Shown: piece after piece, positions 50,851 through 60,622 of the stretch | Layout of the letters: every line of letters starts with the position of its first letter | Numbering within the stretch: the stretch's first letter is position 1 | From: Anthropogastromicrobium sp052273485 | Lineage (GTDB): Bacteria > Bacillota > Clostridia > Lachnospirales > Lachnospiraceae | NCBI GenBank assembly: GCA_052273485.1 | Contig: DAVZID010000002.1 | Span: 67,688-131,687, forward strand | Direction: 5' to 3' | DNA length: 64,000 nucleotides | Notes under the pieces: generated by a model | What the model saw: only the letters and a program-made list of their open reading frames with translations | Told to the model about the DNA's origin: nothing | Databases searched by the model: none | Position numbers and translations under genes: made by a program

Positions 50851-51555
50851 TCAAAAGAACAGTCCGAGTGTCAGCTTTGGCTGTTCTTTTTTTGCGTGTG
50901 AGTTCTCTTCTGTGACGCAGATTTCATCAAAAAGATCGGCACCGAGTACACGCAAAAGCGTCTGCTTTGAGGAATCTGGAACATCAAGAAACGCTTCATC
51001 GGCAAAGCAAAGCGGTGGAAAGGCAAGGCACCACCAGTTACTTCCGCGGCCTTCGCCAATTGTAACCAAAAACGTGTCGTAGATGCCAGCGGGAAACTGG
51101 CAGTCGTCGTATGTTTTATAGGGAAATAGGTGCGGTCCGATTGTGCAGGTGACAGATTGCTTAGTGGACGCAGACATATCATTCGAAAGCACATCGTTGC
51201 AATAGGCTGTTAAGAAGGGGAGACTTTCACGTACCAGATTGATCGCTTCCTCTTTTGTCTGCACGTTTGACAGTGCAGGGGAGAAAAGTGGAATCAGCTT
51301 TTCGCATAGGCGTTTCTTGTCAGTTTGATCCGTTGTGGAATCGCTGTTTGCAAGGACACGAAAGCGAAGCAGCTTTGAGGAAAGTGCAGAAGAAAAATCA
51401 GAGGAAGCGGTAGTCGAATCTTGAATCAAATTACGCAGACGATTTCCTTGCCCAATCATCAGATTATTTTTCTGATAAAAGCAAACATGCAGAATACATG
51501 TGAAAAGTGTTGTAAACGCCAAAAAGAAAATTGTGAGTTTTTTGCTGTGAGTCAT
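50851..51555 (-). CDS. spoIIR: Stage II sporulation protein R
   Basis: 234 residues from ATG 51555; GGAGG is 14 bases upstream, so a TTG a few codons earlier might be used instead. A signal-like hydrophobic segment (about 5-25) is followed by LLRFRVLANSDSTTDQTDK and the signature GRGSNWWCLAFPPLCF. SpoIIR is made in the forespore, is secreted across the septum and triggers SpoIIGA to activate sigma-E. It indicates an endospore former. The 3' end overlaps the terminator of the convergent GntR gene. Confidence 0.9.
   Translation of the reverse strand: MTHSKKLTIFFLAFTTLFTCILHVCFYQKNNLMIGQGNRLRNLIQDSTTASSDFSSALSSKLLRFRVLANSDSTTDQTDKKRLCEKLIPLFSPALSNVQTKEEAINLVRESLPFLTAYCNDVLSNDMSASTKQSVTCTIGPHLFPYKTYDDCQFPAGIYDTFLVTIGEGRGSNWWCLAFPPLCFADEAFLDVPDSSKQTLLRVLGADLFDEICVTEENSHAKKEQPKLTLGLFF
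50853..50892 (+). terminator. Terminator of the GntR gene within the spoIIR 3' end
   Basis: AAAAGAACAG (50853-50862) pairs with CTGTTCTTTT (50881-50890), followed by TTT. It begins seven bases after the GntR stop and lies inside the last codons of spoIIR on the other strand. Confidence 0.8.
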
Positions 51556-51656
51556 CGTCAAAATCAAAACCTCCTTATCATGTTGTCTAAAGGATGAACC
51601 AAAAAATGGAAAAATATACGAAAACCGCGAAAATAAAAGTGTTCTGGGCACATTCC

Positions 51657-51685
51657 TTGACAAGGCTTTCAAAAACCGATATACT
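51657..51685 (+). promoter_or_regulatory. Promoter of the ileS T-box leader
   Basis: TTGACA (51657-51662), 17 bases, TATACT (51680-51685): near-consensus. Transcript start about 51692, giving a leader of about 300 bases. Confidence 0.88.
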
Positions 51686-51694
51686 TAACCGTGT

Positions 51695-51975
51695 ATGCCG
51701 TGGTGTCAGGATTCATAGGGGATCCGCACGGCATGAAAGACGCTGATGGAGACAGTAGCCAGAGCAAAAAGCAGGACAGCGAACCGTAAGAGATGAGAGG
51801 CGGATACTGCAGGCGAACGGTGAACATCACTCCGGAGTTGCCGGCTGAAACAAATTGGAATAATCAATTGGGAAACCAGATTGGAGAGCCAAAGTGGAGT
51901 AAGTCAGGACGTCATTCCGACGTTACCGGAAACCATATATCATACAGCGATGGTATACGCGCTGTAGCGTATGAG
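51695..51975 (+). promoter_or_regulatory. Ile T-box leader of ileS
   Basis: The leader has the usual start GACGCTGATGGAGACAGTAG, a long stem I, and a specifier context GTGAACATCACTCCGGAG in which ATC (51826-51828) is an Ile codon. A T-box-like bulge ATGGTATACGCG (51950-51961; TGGT could pair with the ACCA end of tRNA-Ile) lies in a strong hairpin TCATACAGCG / CGCTGTA(GCG)TATGA (51940-51974). No U-tract follows, so classical attenuation is not evident. Confidence 0.8.
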
Positions 51976-51990
51976 AAAGGAGAAAAAAAC

Positions 51991-54900
51991 ATGTTGTACA
52001 ATAAGGTTCCTACAGACTTAAAGTTTGTAGAGAGGGAGAAAGAAGTTTCTAAATTCTGGAAAGAGCATCACATCTTCGAGAAGAGTATCGAGGAGAGAGA
52101 GGGCTGCCCTGAGTACATGTTTTATGACGGCCCGCCGACAGCAAACGGCAAGCCGCACGTTGGTCATGTGGTAACTCGTGCGATCAAGGATATGATCCCT
52201 CGTTACAGAACCATGAAAGGATATCAGGTACCGAGAAAGGCCGGTTGGGATACCCACGGACTTCCGGTCGAGCTGGAAGTAGAGAAGGAGCTGGGTCTGG
52301 ACGGCAAAGAGCAGATCGAGCAGTACGGAGTTGAGCCATTTATCGAGCGCTGTAAGGCAAACGTTTGGAAATACAAGGGTATGTGGGAGGAATTCTCCGA
52401 GACCGTTGGTTTCTGGGCTGATATGGAAAATCCGTATGTTACCTACTACGATGATTTCATCGAGTCTGAGTGGTGGGCATTAAAGACCATTTGGGACAAG
52501 GGACTGCTCTACAAGGGCTTCAAGATCGTTCCGTATTGCCCAAGATGTGGAACTCCGCTGTCTAGCCATGAGGTTGCACAGGGTTACAAGGATGTGAAAG
52601 AGCGTTCTGCAATCGTGCGTTTCAAGGTAAAAGATGAGGATGCTTATTTCTTAGCATGGACCACCACACCGTGGACACTGCCATCTAATGTTGCACTTTG
52701 TGTAAACCCGGATGACACCTACTGCAAGGTAAAGGCAGCAGACGGCTACACCTACTACATGGCAGAGGCACTTCTTGACAGCGTATTAGGACGCTTAAAG
52801 ACAGAGGATGCTCCGGCTTATGAGGTTCTGGAAAAGTATGTTGGAAAGGATCTTGAGTACAAGGAGTATGAGCCACTGTATCAGTGTGCCGCAGATGTTG
52901 CTGCAAAGCAGAACAAGAAGGGCTTCTTCGTAACTTGTGACAGCTATGTTACTATGAGCGATGGTACTGGTATCGTTCATATCGCACCGGCATTTGGTGA
53001 AGATGATGCCAAGGTCGGTAGAAAGTATGATCTTCCATTCGTTCAGTTAGTAGACGGCAAGGGTGAGATGACAAAGGAAACTCCGTATGCAGGATTGTTT
53101 GTCAAGAAGGCAGACCCAGAGGTATTAAAGGATCTGGATGCACAGGGCAAGCTGTTTGCAGCACCGAAGTTTGAGCATAGCTATCCACACTGCTGGAGAT
53201 GTAACACTCCATTGATCTACTACGCAAGAGAGTCCTGGTTCATCAAGATGACCGCTGTAAAGGATAAGCTGATCGCAAACAACAACACGATCAACTGGAT
53301 TCCGGAGAGCATCGGTAAGGGCCGTTTCGGCGACTGGTTAACCAATGTACAGGATTGGGGTCTTAGCCGTAACCGTTATTGGGGAACACCACTGAATATT
53401 TGGCAGTGTTCTTGCGGTCATATGCATGCTATCGGAAGTAAGGAAGAGTTAAAGAAGATGTCACCGGATTGCCCGGAGAACATCGAGCTTCATCGTCCAT
53501 TTATCGATCAGGTTCATGTTACCTGCCCGAAGTGTGGAAAGCCGATGACAAGAGTACCGGAGGTAATCGACTGCTGGTTTGACTCAGGATCTATGCCATT
53601 TGCACAGTATCATTATCCATTTGAGAATAAGGAAGTCTTCGAGAAGAATTTCCCGGCTGACTTCATCAGTGAGGCAGTAGACCAGACAAGAGGATGGTTC
53701 TATTCCCTGCTTGCAATTTCAACTCTTTTGTTTGACAAAGCACCTTATAAGAACGTTATCGTTCTTGGCCATATTCAGGATAAAGACGGTCAGAAGATGA
53801 GTAAATCCAAGGGCAACGCTGTTGACCCAATGGATGCACTGCGCCAGCACGGAGCAGATGCAATTCGCTGGTACTTCTACTCCAATTCCGCACCGTGGCT
53901 TCCAAACCGTTTCCACGATGATGCAGTAAAGGAAGGCCGCAGTAAGTTCATGGGTACCCTGTGGAACACCTACGCTTTCTATGTACTGTATGCAAACATC
54001 GACAACTTCAACCCGATGGAGCACACCTTAGATTATGAGAAGCTTTCCGTTATGGATAAGTGGATCCTCTCTAAGTTAAACTCTACGATTCAGACATGCG
54101 ACAGCAGCCTGGAAAACTACAAGATTCCAGAGACTGCAAAGGCACTTCAGGAATTTGTCGATGATTTGAGCAACTGGTATGTGCGCCGCAGCCGTGAGCG
54201 CTACTGGGCAAAGGGAATGGAGCAGGATAAGGTGAATGCCTATATGACGCTTTACACCTGTCTGACTGAAATTGCAAAGGCAGCAGCGCCGATGATTCCG
54301 TTTATGACAGAGGAGATCTATCAGAACATTGTTGTCAAGGTAGATCCATCCGCACCGGAGAGCATCCATCTGTGTGATTATCCAAAGGCAAATGCCGCAC
54401 ACGTAGATAAGGAGCTTGAGGCTGATATGGATCTGGTTCTGAAGGTTGTTGTTCTCGGACGTGCATGCCGAAACAGCGGAAATATGAAGAACCGTCAGCC
54501 ACTTGCAAACATGTTTGTAAAGGCACCGTTTACACTGGATGACTACTTCAAGGCAATCATCGCAGACGAGTTAAACGTCAAGGCAGTTACATTTACCGAT
54601 GATGTACGTTCCTTCACTACCTACACCTTTAAGCCGCAGCTTCGTACCGTAGGTCCGAAGTACGGAAAGCTTCTTGGAAAGATCCGCACCGCCCTTTCTT
54701 CTGTAGACGGCAATGCCGCTATGGATGAGTTAAAGGCAAACGGTTCTGTTACCTTTGACTTTGATGGCGAGAAGGTTGTTCTTACCGAGGAAGATCTGTT
54801 GATCGATATGACTCAGAAGGAAGGCTATGTAACCGAGAGCAATCAGGATGTTACCGTTGTATTAGACTGCAACCTGACACCAGAGCTTCTCGAGGAAGGC

Positions 54901-55143
54901 TTTGTAAGAGAGATCATCAGTAAGATCCAGACGATGCGTAAGGAAGCAGGCTTCGAGGTAACGGATCACATCACAGTCGGCTTTAAGGACAATGCAAAGA
55001 TCGAGTCCATCTTCAGCAAGTATGCAGATGAGATTCGCGCAGATGTACTTGCCGATAAGCTGACAGACAGCGAGATCGAAGGCTACACCAAGGAGTGGAG
55101 CATCAACGGCGAGACCGTCGTACTCACTGTTAGCAAGGAATAA
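51991..55143 (+). CDS. ileS: Isoleucyl-tRNA synthetase
   Basis: 1050 residues from ATG 51991 (RBS AGAAAGGAG), which gives the usual N-terminus MLYNKVPTDLKFVEREKEV; an open in-frame extension runs back through the T-box leader and is not coding. Class I motifs: PPTANGKPHVGHVV (HIGH) and GQKMSKSKGN (KMSKS), with the editing domain between (WTTTPWTLPSNVA) and the anticodon-binding domain after about 680. The ending resembles the eukaryote-like long IleRS type common in Clostridia. It is followed 17 bases later by the glycogen phosphorylase gene. Confidence 0.96.
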   Translation: MLYNKVPTDLKFVEREKEVSKFWKEHHIFEKSIEEREGCPEYMFYDGPPTANGKPHVGHVVTRAIKDMIPRYRTMKGYQVPRKAGWDTHGLPVELEVEKELGLDGKEQIEQYGVEPFIERCKANVWKYKGMWEEFSETVGFWADMENPYVTYYDDFIESEWWALKTIWDKGLLYKGFKIVPYCPRCGTPLSSHEVAQGYKDVKERSAIVRFKVKDEDAYFLAWTTTPWTLPSNVALCVNPDDTYCKVKAADGYTYYMAEALLDSVLGRLKTEDAPAYEVLEKYVGKDLEYKEYEPLYQCAADVAAKQNKKGFFVTCDSYVTMSDGTGIVHIAPAFGEDDAKVGRKYDLPFVQLVDGKGEMTKETPYAGLFVKKADPEVLKDLDAQGKLFAAPKFEHSYPHCWRCNTPLIYYARESWFIKMTAVKDKLIANNNTINWIPESIGKGRFGDWLTNVQDWGLSRNRYWGTPLNIWQCSCGHMHAIGSKEELKKMSPDCPENIELHRPFIDQVHVTCPKCGKPMTRVPEVIDCWFDSGSMPFAQYHYPFENKEVFEKNFPADFISEAVDQTRGWFYSLLAISTLLFDKAPYKNVIVLGHIQDKDGQKMSKSKGNAVDPMDALRQHGADAIRWYFYSNSAPWLPNRFHDDAVKEGRSKFMGTLWNTYAFYVLYANIDNFNPMEHTLDYEKLSVMDKWILSKLNSTIQTCDSSLENYKIPETAKALQEFVDDLSNWYVRRSRERYWAKGMEQDKVNAYMTLYTCLTEIAKAAAPMIPFMTEEIYQNIVVKVDPSAPESIHLCDYPKANAAHVDKELEADMDLVLKVVVLGRACRNSGNMKNRQPLANMFVKAPFTLDDYFKAIIADELNVKAVTFTDDVRSFTTYTFKPQLRTVGPKYGKLLGKIRTALSSVDGNAAMDELKANGSVTFDFDGEKVVLTEEDLLIDMTQKEGYVTESNQDVTVVLDCNLTPELLEEGFVREIISKIQTMRKEAGFEVTDHITVGFKDNAKIESIFSKYADEIRADVLADKLTDSEIEGYTKEWSINGETVVLTVSKE

Positions 55144-55160
55144 GAACTAAGGAGGATGAA

Positions 55161-57623
55161 ATGAAAGCAAAAACGATTGATAAGGCTGAGCTGAAAAAGC
55201 AGATCATTTACAACGTAAAGACGCTGTACAGAAGAACCATTGACGAGGCAACCCCTCAGCAGGTATTCCAGGCAGTATCTTATGCGCTCAAGGATGATAT
55301 CATCGATCAGTGGATCGCAACCCACAAGGAAATCGAGCGCACCGACGCAAAGACGCTGTATTATCTTTCCATGGAGTTTCTGATGGGACGTGCCCTTGGA
55401 AACAACATTTTAAATTTGTGTGCGCAGGATGAGGTAAAGGAAGTTCTTGACGAGCTCGGCTTTGATCTGAACACGATCGAGGACCAGGAGCCGGATCCGG
55501 CACTCGGAAACGGCGGTCTTGGCCGTCTGGCAGCATGCTTCTTAGATTCCCTTGCAACCCTTGGCTATCCGGCATACGGTTGCGGAATCCGTTATAAGTA
55601 TGGTATGTTTGCACAGAAGATCGAAGATGGTTATCAAAAGGAAGTTCCGGATAACTGGTTAAAGGATGGTTATCCATTCGAGATTCGTCGTGCAGAGTAC
55701 GCATGCGAGGTTAAGTTCGGCGGCTACGTAACCGTAACCAAGGATGAGACCGGAAGAGAGCATTTCGGACAGGCAGGATACCAGTCCGTTCGTGCCGTTC
55801 CGTATGATCTGCCAGTCGTAGGCTATGGCAACAACGTTGTAAATACCCTTCGTATTTGGGACGCAGAGCCGATCAATACCTTCAACTTAGACTCTTTCGA
55901 TAAGGGTGATTATCAGAAGGCAGTTGAGCAGGAGAACCTGGCAAAGAATATCGTAGAGGTACTTTACCCGAACGATAACCACTATGCAGGAAAGGAGCTG
56001 CGTTTAAAGCAGCAGTACTTCTTCATTTCAGCTTCCTTACAGACAGCTGTAAATAAATATAAGAAGGCTCATAATGGCGATGTTACAAAGATGTACGAGA
56101 AGGTTGCATTCCAGATGAATGATACCCATCCGTCCATGGCAGTAGCAGAGCTTATGCGTATCCTTATGGATGAGGAGAATCTGACATGGGAGGCTGCATG
56201 GGAAATCACAACCAAGTGCTGTGCTTACACCAACCACACCATCATGGCAGAGGCTCTTGAGAAGTGGCCAATCGAGCTGTTCTCACGTCTGCTTCCGCGT
56301 ATCTACGGAATCGTAGAGGAGATCAACCGCCGCTTCGTAGAGGAGATCGAGGCTACCTACCCAGGAAACCATGAGAAGGTCGCAAAGATGGCAATCATCT
56401 ATGACGGTCAGGTTCGCATGGCTCATTTAGCAATCGTAGGTTCCTACTCTGTAAACGGTGTTGCAAAGCTGCATACCGAGATTCTTGAGAAGCAGGAGTT
56501 AAAGGACTTCTATCAGATGATGCCAGAGAAGTTTAACAACAAGACAAATGGTATCACACAGAGACGTTTCCTGCTTCATGCAAATCCACTGCTCGCAAAT
56601 TGGGTAACCGATAAGATCAGTGATGCATGGATCACCGATCTGCCGCAGATCTCAAAGCTGAAGCTGTTCGTAGACGATCCAAAGAGCCAGCAGGAGTTCA
56701 TGAACATCAAGTATCAGAACAAGGTTCGTCTTGCAAAGTATATCAAGGAACACAACGGAATCGACGTAGATCCACGTTCCATCTTCGATGTACAGGTAAA
56801 GCGTCTGCATGAGTATAAGAGACAGCTGATGAATATTCTTCATGTTATGTATCTTTACAATGAACTGAAGCTGCATCCAGATATGGAGTATTATCCACAT
56901 ACCTTCATCTTTGGTGCAAAGGCAGCTGCCGGATATCGCCGTGCAAAGCTGACCATCAAGCTGATCAATTCAGTAGCTGATGTCATCAACAACGATAAGT
57001 CCATCAACGGAAAGATCAAGGTTGTCTTCATCGAGAACTACCGTGTATCCAACGCAGAGATCATCTTTGCAGCAGCTGATGTTTCAGAGCAGATTTCTAC
57101 TGCATCTAAGGAGGCATCTGGTACTGGTAACATGAAGTTTATGTTAAACGGTGCAATTACCTGTGGTACTCTTGACGGTGCAAACGTAGAGATTCTCGAG
57201 GAGGTTGGCAAGGATAACGCAGTTATCTTTGGTCTGACTGCACAGGAAGTTATCAACTACGAGAACAATGGCGGTTATGATCCAATGCAGATCTTCAATG
57301 AGAATCAGGAGATTCGTCAGGTTCTTATGCAGCTTATCAATGGTTTCTATTCACCACAGGATCCGGAGCTGTTCCGCGATATCTACAATTCTCTGCTTAA
57401 TACCTACAGCAGCGACCGTGCAGATACCTACTTCATCCTCAAGGATTTCATGTCCTATCATGAGGCACACATGAAGATCAATGAGCTGTACCAGGATCAG
57501 ACAAGATGGGCACACATCGTTATGATGAACACCGCATGCAGCGGAAAGTTCACCTCTGACCGTACCATTCAGCAGTATGTTGATGAGATCTGGGAGCTGA
57601 ACAAGATCACTGTAGAGCTGTAA
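55161..57623 (+). CDS. glgP: Glycogen/starch/alpha-glucan phosphorylase
   Basis: 820 residues, full family length. GNGGLGRLAACFLDSLATL near residue 115 and the PLP-lysine region ASKEASGTGNMKFMLNGA near 650 are conserved. The enzyme releases glucose 1-phosphate from alpha-1,4-glucans. RBS AAGGAGG precedes ATG. The short gap after ileS suggests partial read-through from the T-box promoter, an unusual pairing. Confidence 0.96.
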   Translation: MKAKTIDKAELKKQIIYNVKTLYRRTIDEATPQQVFQAVSYALKDDIIDQWIATHKEIERTDAKTLYYLSMEFLMGRALGNNILNLCAQDEVKEVLDELGFDLNTIEDQEPDPALGNGGLGRLAACFLDSLATLGYPAYGCGIRYKYGMFAQKIEDGYQKEVPDNWLKDGYPFEIRRAEYACEVKFGGYVTVTKDETGREHFGQAGYQSVRAVPYDLPVVGYGNNVVNTLRIWDAEPINTFNLDSFDKGDYQKAVEQENLAKNIVEVLYPNDNHYAGKELRLKQQYFFISASLQTAVNKYKKAHNGDVTKMYEKVAFQMNDTHPSMAVAELMRILMDEENLTWEAAWEITTKCCAYTNHTIMAEALEKWPIELFSRLLPRIYGIVEEINRRFVEEIEATYPGNHEKVAKMAIIYDGQVRMAHLAIVGSYSVNGVAKLHTEILEKQELKDFYQMMPEKFNNKTNGITQRRFLLHANPLLANWVTDKISDAWITDLPQISKLKLFVDDPKSQQEFMNIKYQNKVRLAKYIKEHNGIDVDPRSIFDVQVKRLHEYKRQLMNILHVMYLYNELKLHPDMEYYPHTFIFGAKAAAGYRRAKLTIKLINSVADVINNDKSINGKIKVVFIENYRVSNAEIIFAAADVSEQISTASKEASGTGNMKFMLNGAITCGTLDGANVEILEEVGKDNAVIFGLTAQEVINYENNGGYDPMQIFNENQEIRQVLMQLINGFYSPQDPELFRDIYNSLLNTYSSDRADTYFILKDFMSYHEAHMKINELYQDQTRWAHIVMMNTACSGKFTSDRTIQQYVDEIWELNKITVEL

Positions 57624-57638
57624 TTTACTATAATGGCA

Positions 57639-57677
57639 AAAAAAAGACTCCACACAATATGTGCGGGGTCTTTTTTG
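57639..57677 (+). terminator. Terminator of the phosphorylase gene
   Basis: AAAAAAGACTCC pairs with GGGGTCTTTTTT (57640s with 57660s) around an ACACAATATGTGC loop that pairs further. Confidence 0.9.
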
Positions 57678-57729
57678 TCTTAGTAGAAGTAAGCCAGTGG
57701 CTGACAAGCGATTTCTTATTGATCGATTC

Positions 57730-58500
57730 TTATTGGTAATCAAAAATCCACTCAAGGAATTCGATTGAATTTTCTAGTCTGGAAGTATTGCATGCAACAC
57801 CAAGGTAACATGGTGTGATCTGCAGGTAATTCTTATTTACAATACGGGTATCGCTGACCTCGATTGCTGCTGCATATTGACCAAGTACCTTGCCAGATTC
57901 ATCGGTACGGTTTAAGTAAAGAATACGATCCTGTTCCTTTAAATACTGGAAGAATGCAGGTGGAAGCGTCTCTTCCAGATCGGCAAATAAAGTATTGTCC
58001 TCTTCGCCTACACCGTAGTAGTTTACAAATGCGGTGTTGCCACCGAGTACATCCAGATCGTGTGCGGCAGCCATTGCCATGACCTTCATCATTGCTGTGT
58101 AGGAATTTTCATCGGAACCATTTAAATCAAGATACTCTGTAAGGTCAAAGTTGATCTGATACTCCTTCAAGTTCAAGCCTACATAATCGGTAAATTCTTC
58201 TTCCAAGGAATCGACATCGGCATCGTCCGCTAAATAGTTGTTGTAAACGTGAACTTGAACGACGAATGGGCGGCTATTTTTGATTACTGAGGTGGTGATA
58301 CTGACTACGATTGCAATCACACCAATGATGATAAAGACTGGAACCTTGTAGTAGCTCCAGAAATATTCCCATCCATCTTTAAAGCCCATCGCTTTCATCT
58401 TGGCAATTTCCGATTTGATGCTGTGCTTCTCGTCTTTTACAGGGGTAAATTCCTCCTTTTGGGGTTGTTTCTTGCTTGGGTCATCTGCTTCGATTCTCAT
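57730..58500 (-). CDS. Single-span membrane protein of unknown function
   Basis: 256 residues. A charged N-terminal cytoplasmic part with KMKAMGFKDGWEYFWSYYK precedes one membrane helix (about 53-73, VFIIIGVIAIVVSITTSVI), then about 180 extracytoplasmic, acidic residues with many Tyr/Asp/Leu. The GFKDKWEYFWYYYK-like motif before a helix occurs in many Lachnospiraceae membrane proteins of unknown role. No catalytic motif. AAAGG lies somewhat far upstream of ATG 58500. It faces the phosphorylase gene tail to tail. Confidence 0.75.
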   Translation of the reverse strand: MRIEADDPSKKQPQKEEFTPVKDEKHSIKSEIAKMKAMGFKDGWEYFWSYYKVPVFIIIGVIAIVVSITTSVIKNSRPFVVQVHVYNNYLADDADVDSLEEEFTDYVGLNLKEYQINFDLTEYLDLNGSDENSYTAMMKVMAMAAAHDLDVLGGNTAFVNYYGVGEEDNTLFADLEETLPPAFFQYLKEQDRILYLNRTDESGKVLGQYAAAIEVSDTRIVNKNYLQITPCYLGVACNTSRLENSIEFLEWIFDYQ

Positions 58501-58629
58501 ATTTCAATCCATGCCTTTCTGTTCTATAAGAAATGTAGTAATATACCACTAGTGTAACACAGTTTTGTCGATATGGAAATGAAAATAGTATGATTAGTAT
58601 AAAATAATCATAAAATCTGCATCATTTAT

Positions 58630-58658
58630 TTGCATTTTTAGGCATCCTCATATATAAT
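58630..58658 (+). promoter_or_regulatory. Promoter of the YesL-like gene
   Basis: TTGCAT (58630-58635), 17 bases, TATAAT (58653-58658), about 100 bases before the start codon. Confidence 0.75.
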
Positions 58659-58756
58659 AAAATCTATGAGCGGCAAATAAATCTCAAAGCATGCCGTCCG
58701 GGAGCGACTGTTATGTTGACAGCGCAATATGTGAAAAAGGAATAGAGGTACTTATA

Positions 58757-59677
58757 ATGGGAAGCTTGTTTAATCTTGACAATCCAATTTGGCGATTCAT
58801 GGGAAAACTCGTAGACGTGTTTATCCTGACACTTTTGTGGGCCGTCTGCTGTATCCCGATCATTACGATTGGACCAGCATCGACAGCGGTGTATTACGTA
58901 ACACTGAAACTTGTAAGGGATGAGGAGTCGTATACGGTTCGAAGCTTCTTCAAGTCCTTTAAGGAAAACTTCAAGCAGGGAAGCATCATCGGTATCATCA
59001 TGACATTTCTGTTAGTATTCTTCCTGTATGATATTTATGCATACTTCATGATGGGCACACAGATCAGCCGTATCCTCGGAATCATCTTCCTTGGAATCTT
59101 CTTACTGTATCTGATCACACTTGTTTATGTATATCCGCTTCAGGCAAAGTTTTACAATAAGATTCGCTTCACACTCAGAAATGCACTGTTCATCGGTGTA
59201 AAGCATATCTTCCGCAGTCTGGCAATGATTGTTATTGCAGTAGCTGTTATCGTGGGATGTCTGTTCTTCCCACCATTGATCTTATTAAGCTATGGTCTGA
59301 TTGCATTCTTACAGTCTTACTTCTTAGTTGTCATTTTTGATAAGTACATCCCGAAGGAAGACGAGGCAAACAATGATTCCGTAGTTGCAGAGGCAAAGCG
59401 TGAGTTAGAGGCACAGGAAGCAGAAGAGGGCGAGCAGGTTCATATCGTTATGACCCAGCAGGATCAGCAGCCGGCTGATACACAGGTCTTCTCCAGAGAG
59501 ATGTTTGCATCCAGAGAGACACAGGAAAGCACAACGGATACAAATGGTGTAACTGCTACAGACAGTACAGATAGTATAAACAGTACTGACAGTGTAAGTG
59601 CAACAAAAAGCACAGATGCGCAGAATGCACCAGTGCAGACCGATGAAACTGCGTCTGGCGAAGAAGAGCAGAAATAA
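58757..59677 (+). CDS. YesL-family (DUF624) membrane protein
   Basis: 306 residues from ATG 58757 (upstream frame is not needed). The opening MGSLFNLDNPIWRFMGKLVD and about five membrane helices up to residue 205 match DUF624/YesL. The C-terminal 100 residues are Glu/Thr/Ser-rich and contain several TDS-type repeats (TDSTDSINSTDSVSATKSTD), a likely disordered tail. YesL proteins often accompany sugar ABC systems or two-component systems; here none is adjacent. Function unknown. Confidence 0.85.
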   Translation: MGSLFNLDNPIWRFMGKLVDVFILTLLWAVCCIPIITIGPASTAVYYVTLKLVRDEESYTVRSFFKSFKENFKQGSIIGIIMTFLLVFFLYDIYAYFMMGTQISRILGIIFLGIFLLYLITLVYVYPLQAKFYNKIRFTLRNALFIGVKHIFRSLAMIVIAVAVIVGCLFFPPLILLSYGLIAFLQSYFLVVIFDKYIPKEDEANNDSVVAEAKRELEAQEAEEGEQVHIVMTQQDQQPADTQVFSREMFASRETQESTTDTNGVTATDSTDSINSTDSVSATKSTDAQNAPVQTDETASGEEEQK

Positions 59678-59712
59678 AACAGAATAAGATAGAACAGAGT
59701 CAAAAATAGTAC

Positions 59713-59748
59713 GAGGCAGCAGGTGAAAACCGGCTGCCTCTTTCAATG
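59713..59748 (+). terminator. Terminator of the YesL-like gene
   Basis: GAGGCAGC pairs with GCTGCCTC (59713-59720 with 59733-59740), then TTTC. Confidence 0.7.
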
Positions 59749-59896
59749 CGAAAAAAATGATTGTCTCCAAATTAAAAAAACAAAATAGGGAAAACCTATA
59801 ACAAGCTATTCTGTTTTCAGACTGGACAAAATGCATTCTGGTCGGTATCATAAAAGGGACTATCGTATTCGATCCCCGAAAAGAAAAAGGAAAGGC

Positions 59897-60622
59897 ATGG
59901 CACAAGAAATGAAAAACAGTATGAAAAACAGTATACGGGAAGCGCTGGTCAAGTCGCTTCCTATTTTTTTTAGCTACATATGCGTTGCATTTGGATATGG
60001 TCTTTTGATGCAAAAGGCAGGATTTGCCTGGTATTACGCACTATTTACGAGTCTTACCGTGTATACGGGTGCATTTCAGTTTGTGTTAATCACATTTCTA
60101 AGCAGTGGCGCATCCATTGTCACGATTGCACTGACAGCGCTTCTCATGAACAGCCGCCAAAGCTTTTACAGTCTGACGTTTCTGGAAGAGTTTAAGAAGA
60201 TGGGCAAAGCAAAATGGTACATGATTCACACGATGACGGATGAGACCTATGCAGTAAACTGTACGCTTTCGCCAGAGGATCCAAACCGCAAGCAGGTGAT
60301 GTTTTTTGTCGCATTGTTTTCACGAATTTATTGGATGGTGGGAACGGTACTTGGCAGCATACTCGGTCAGCTGTTTGGCCAGATTCCAGATGGCATTGAT
60401 TTTTGCATGACGGCATTGTTTGTCATTATTTTTATTGATCAGTGGGAGCATGCAAAGAGCCATGCACCGGCATTGATTGGAGTTGGAACAGGTGTCATTT
60501 GTCTGCTTCTCTTTGGAAAGAGCAATTTTATTTTGCCAGCACTGATTATTGCATCTGGCATTCTGCTTTTGTGGCAGCGAAAAGAGACAAAGGAGGAGGT
60601 ACGCGATGAGAGCGCCAATTGA
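59897..60622 (+). CDS. azlC: AzlC-family branched-chain amino acid exporter subunit
   Basis: 241 residues from ATG 59897 (RBS AAGGAAAGG); a later ATG at 59909 is possible. About seven membrane helices and the AzlC pattern SLPIFFSYICVAFGYGLLMQKAGF, LMNSRQSFYSLTFLEEF and MTDETYAVNC. AzlC and AzlD together export branched-chain amino acids or analogues. The 3' end overlaps azlD by 17 bases. Confidence 0.92.
   Translation: MAQEMKNSMKNSIREALVKSLPIFFSYICVAFGYGLLMQKAGFAWYYALFTSLTVYTGAFQFVLITFLSSGASIVTIALTALLMNSRQSFYSLTFLEEFKKMGKAKWYMIHTMTDETYAVNCTLSPEDPNRKQVMFFVALFSRIYWMVGTVLGSILGQLFGQIPDGIDFCMTALFVIIFIDQWEHAKSHAPALIGVGTGVICLLLFGKSNFILPALIIASGILLLWQRKETKEEVRDESAN

Noticed and set aside
51793..51990. 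66-codon N-terminal extension of isoleucyl-tRNA synthetase
   Set aside because: It runs through the T-box leader; ATG 51991 has a strong ribosome binding site and gives the family N-terminus.
57864..58082. Plus-strand frame within the minus-strand membrane protein gene
   Set aside because: No ribosome binding site and no protein-like pattern; the opposite strand has clear membrane-protein features.
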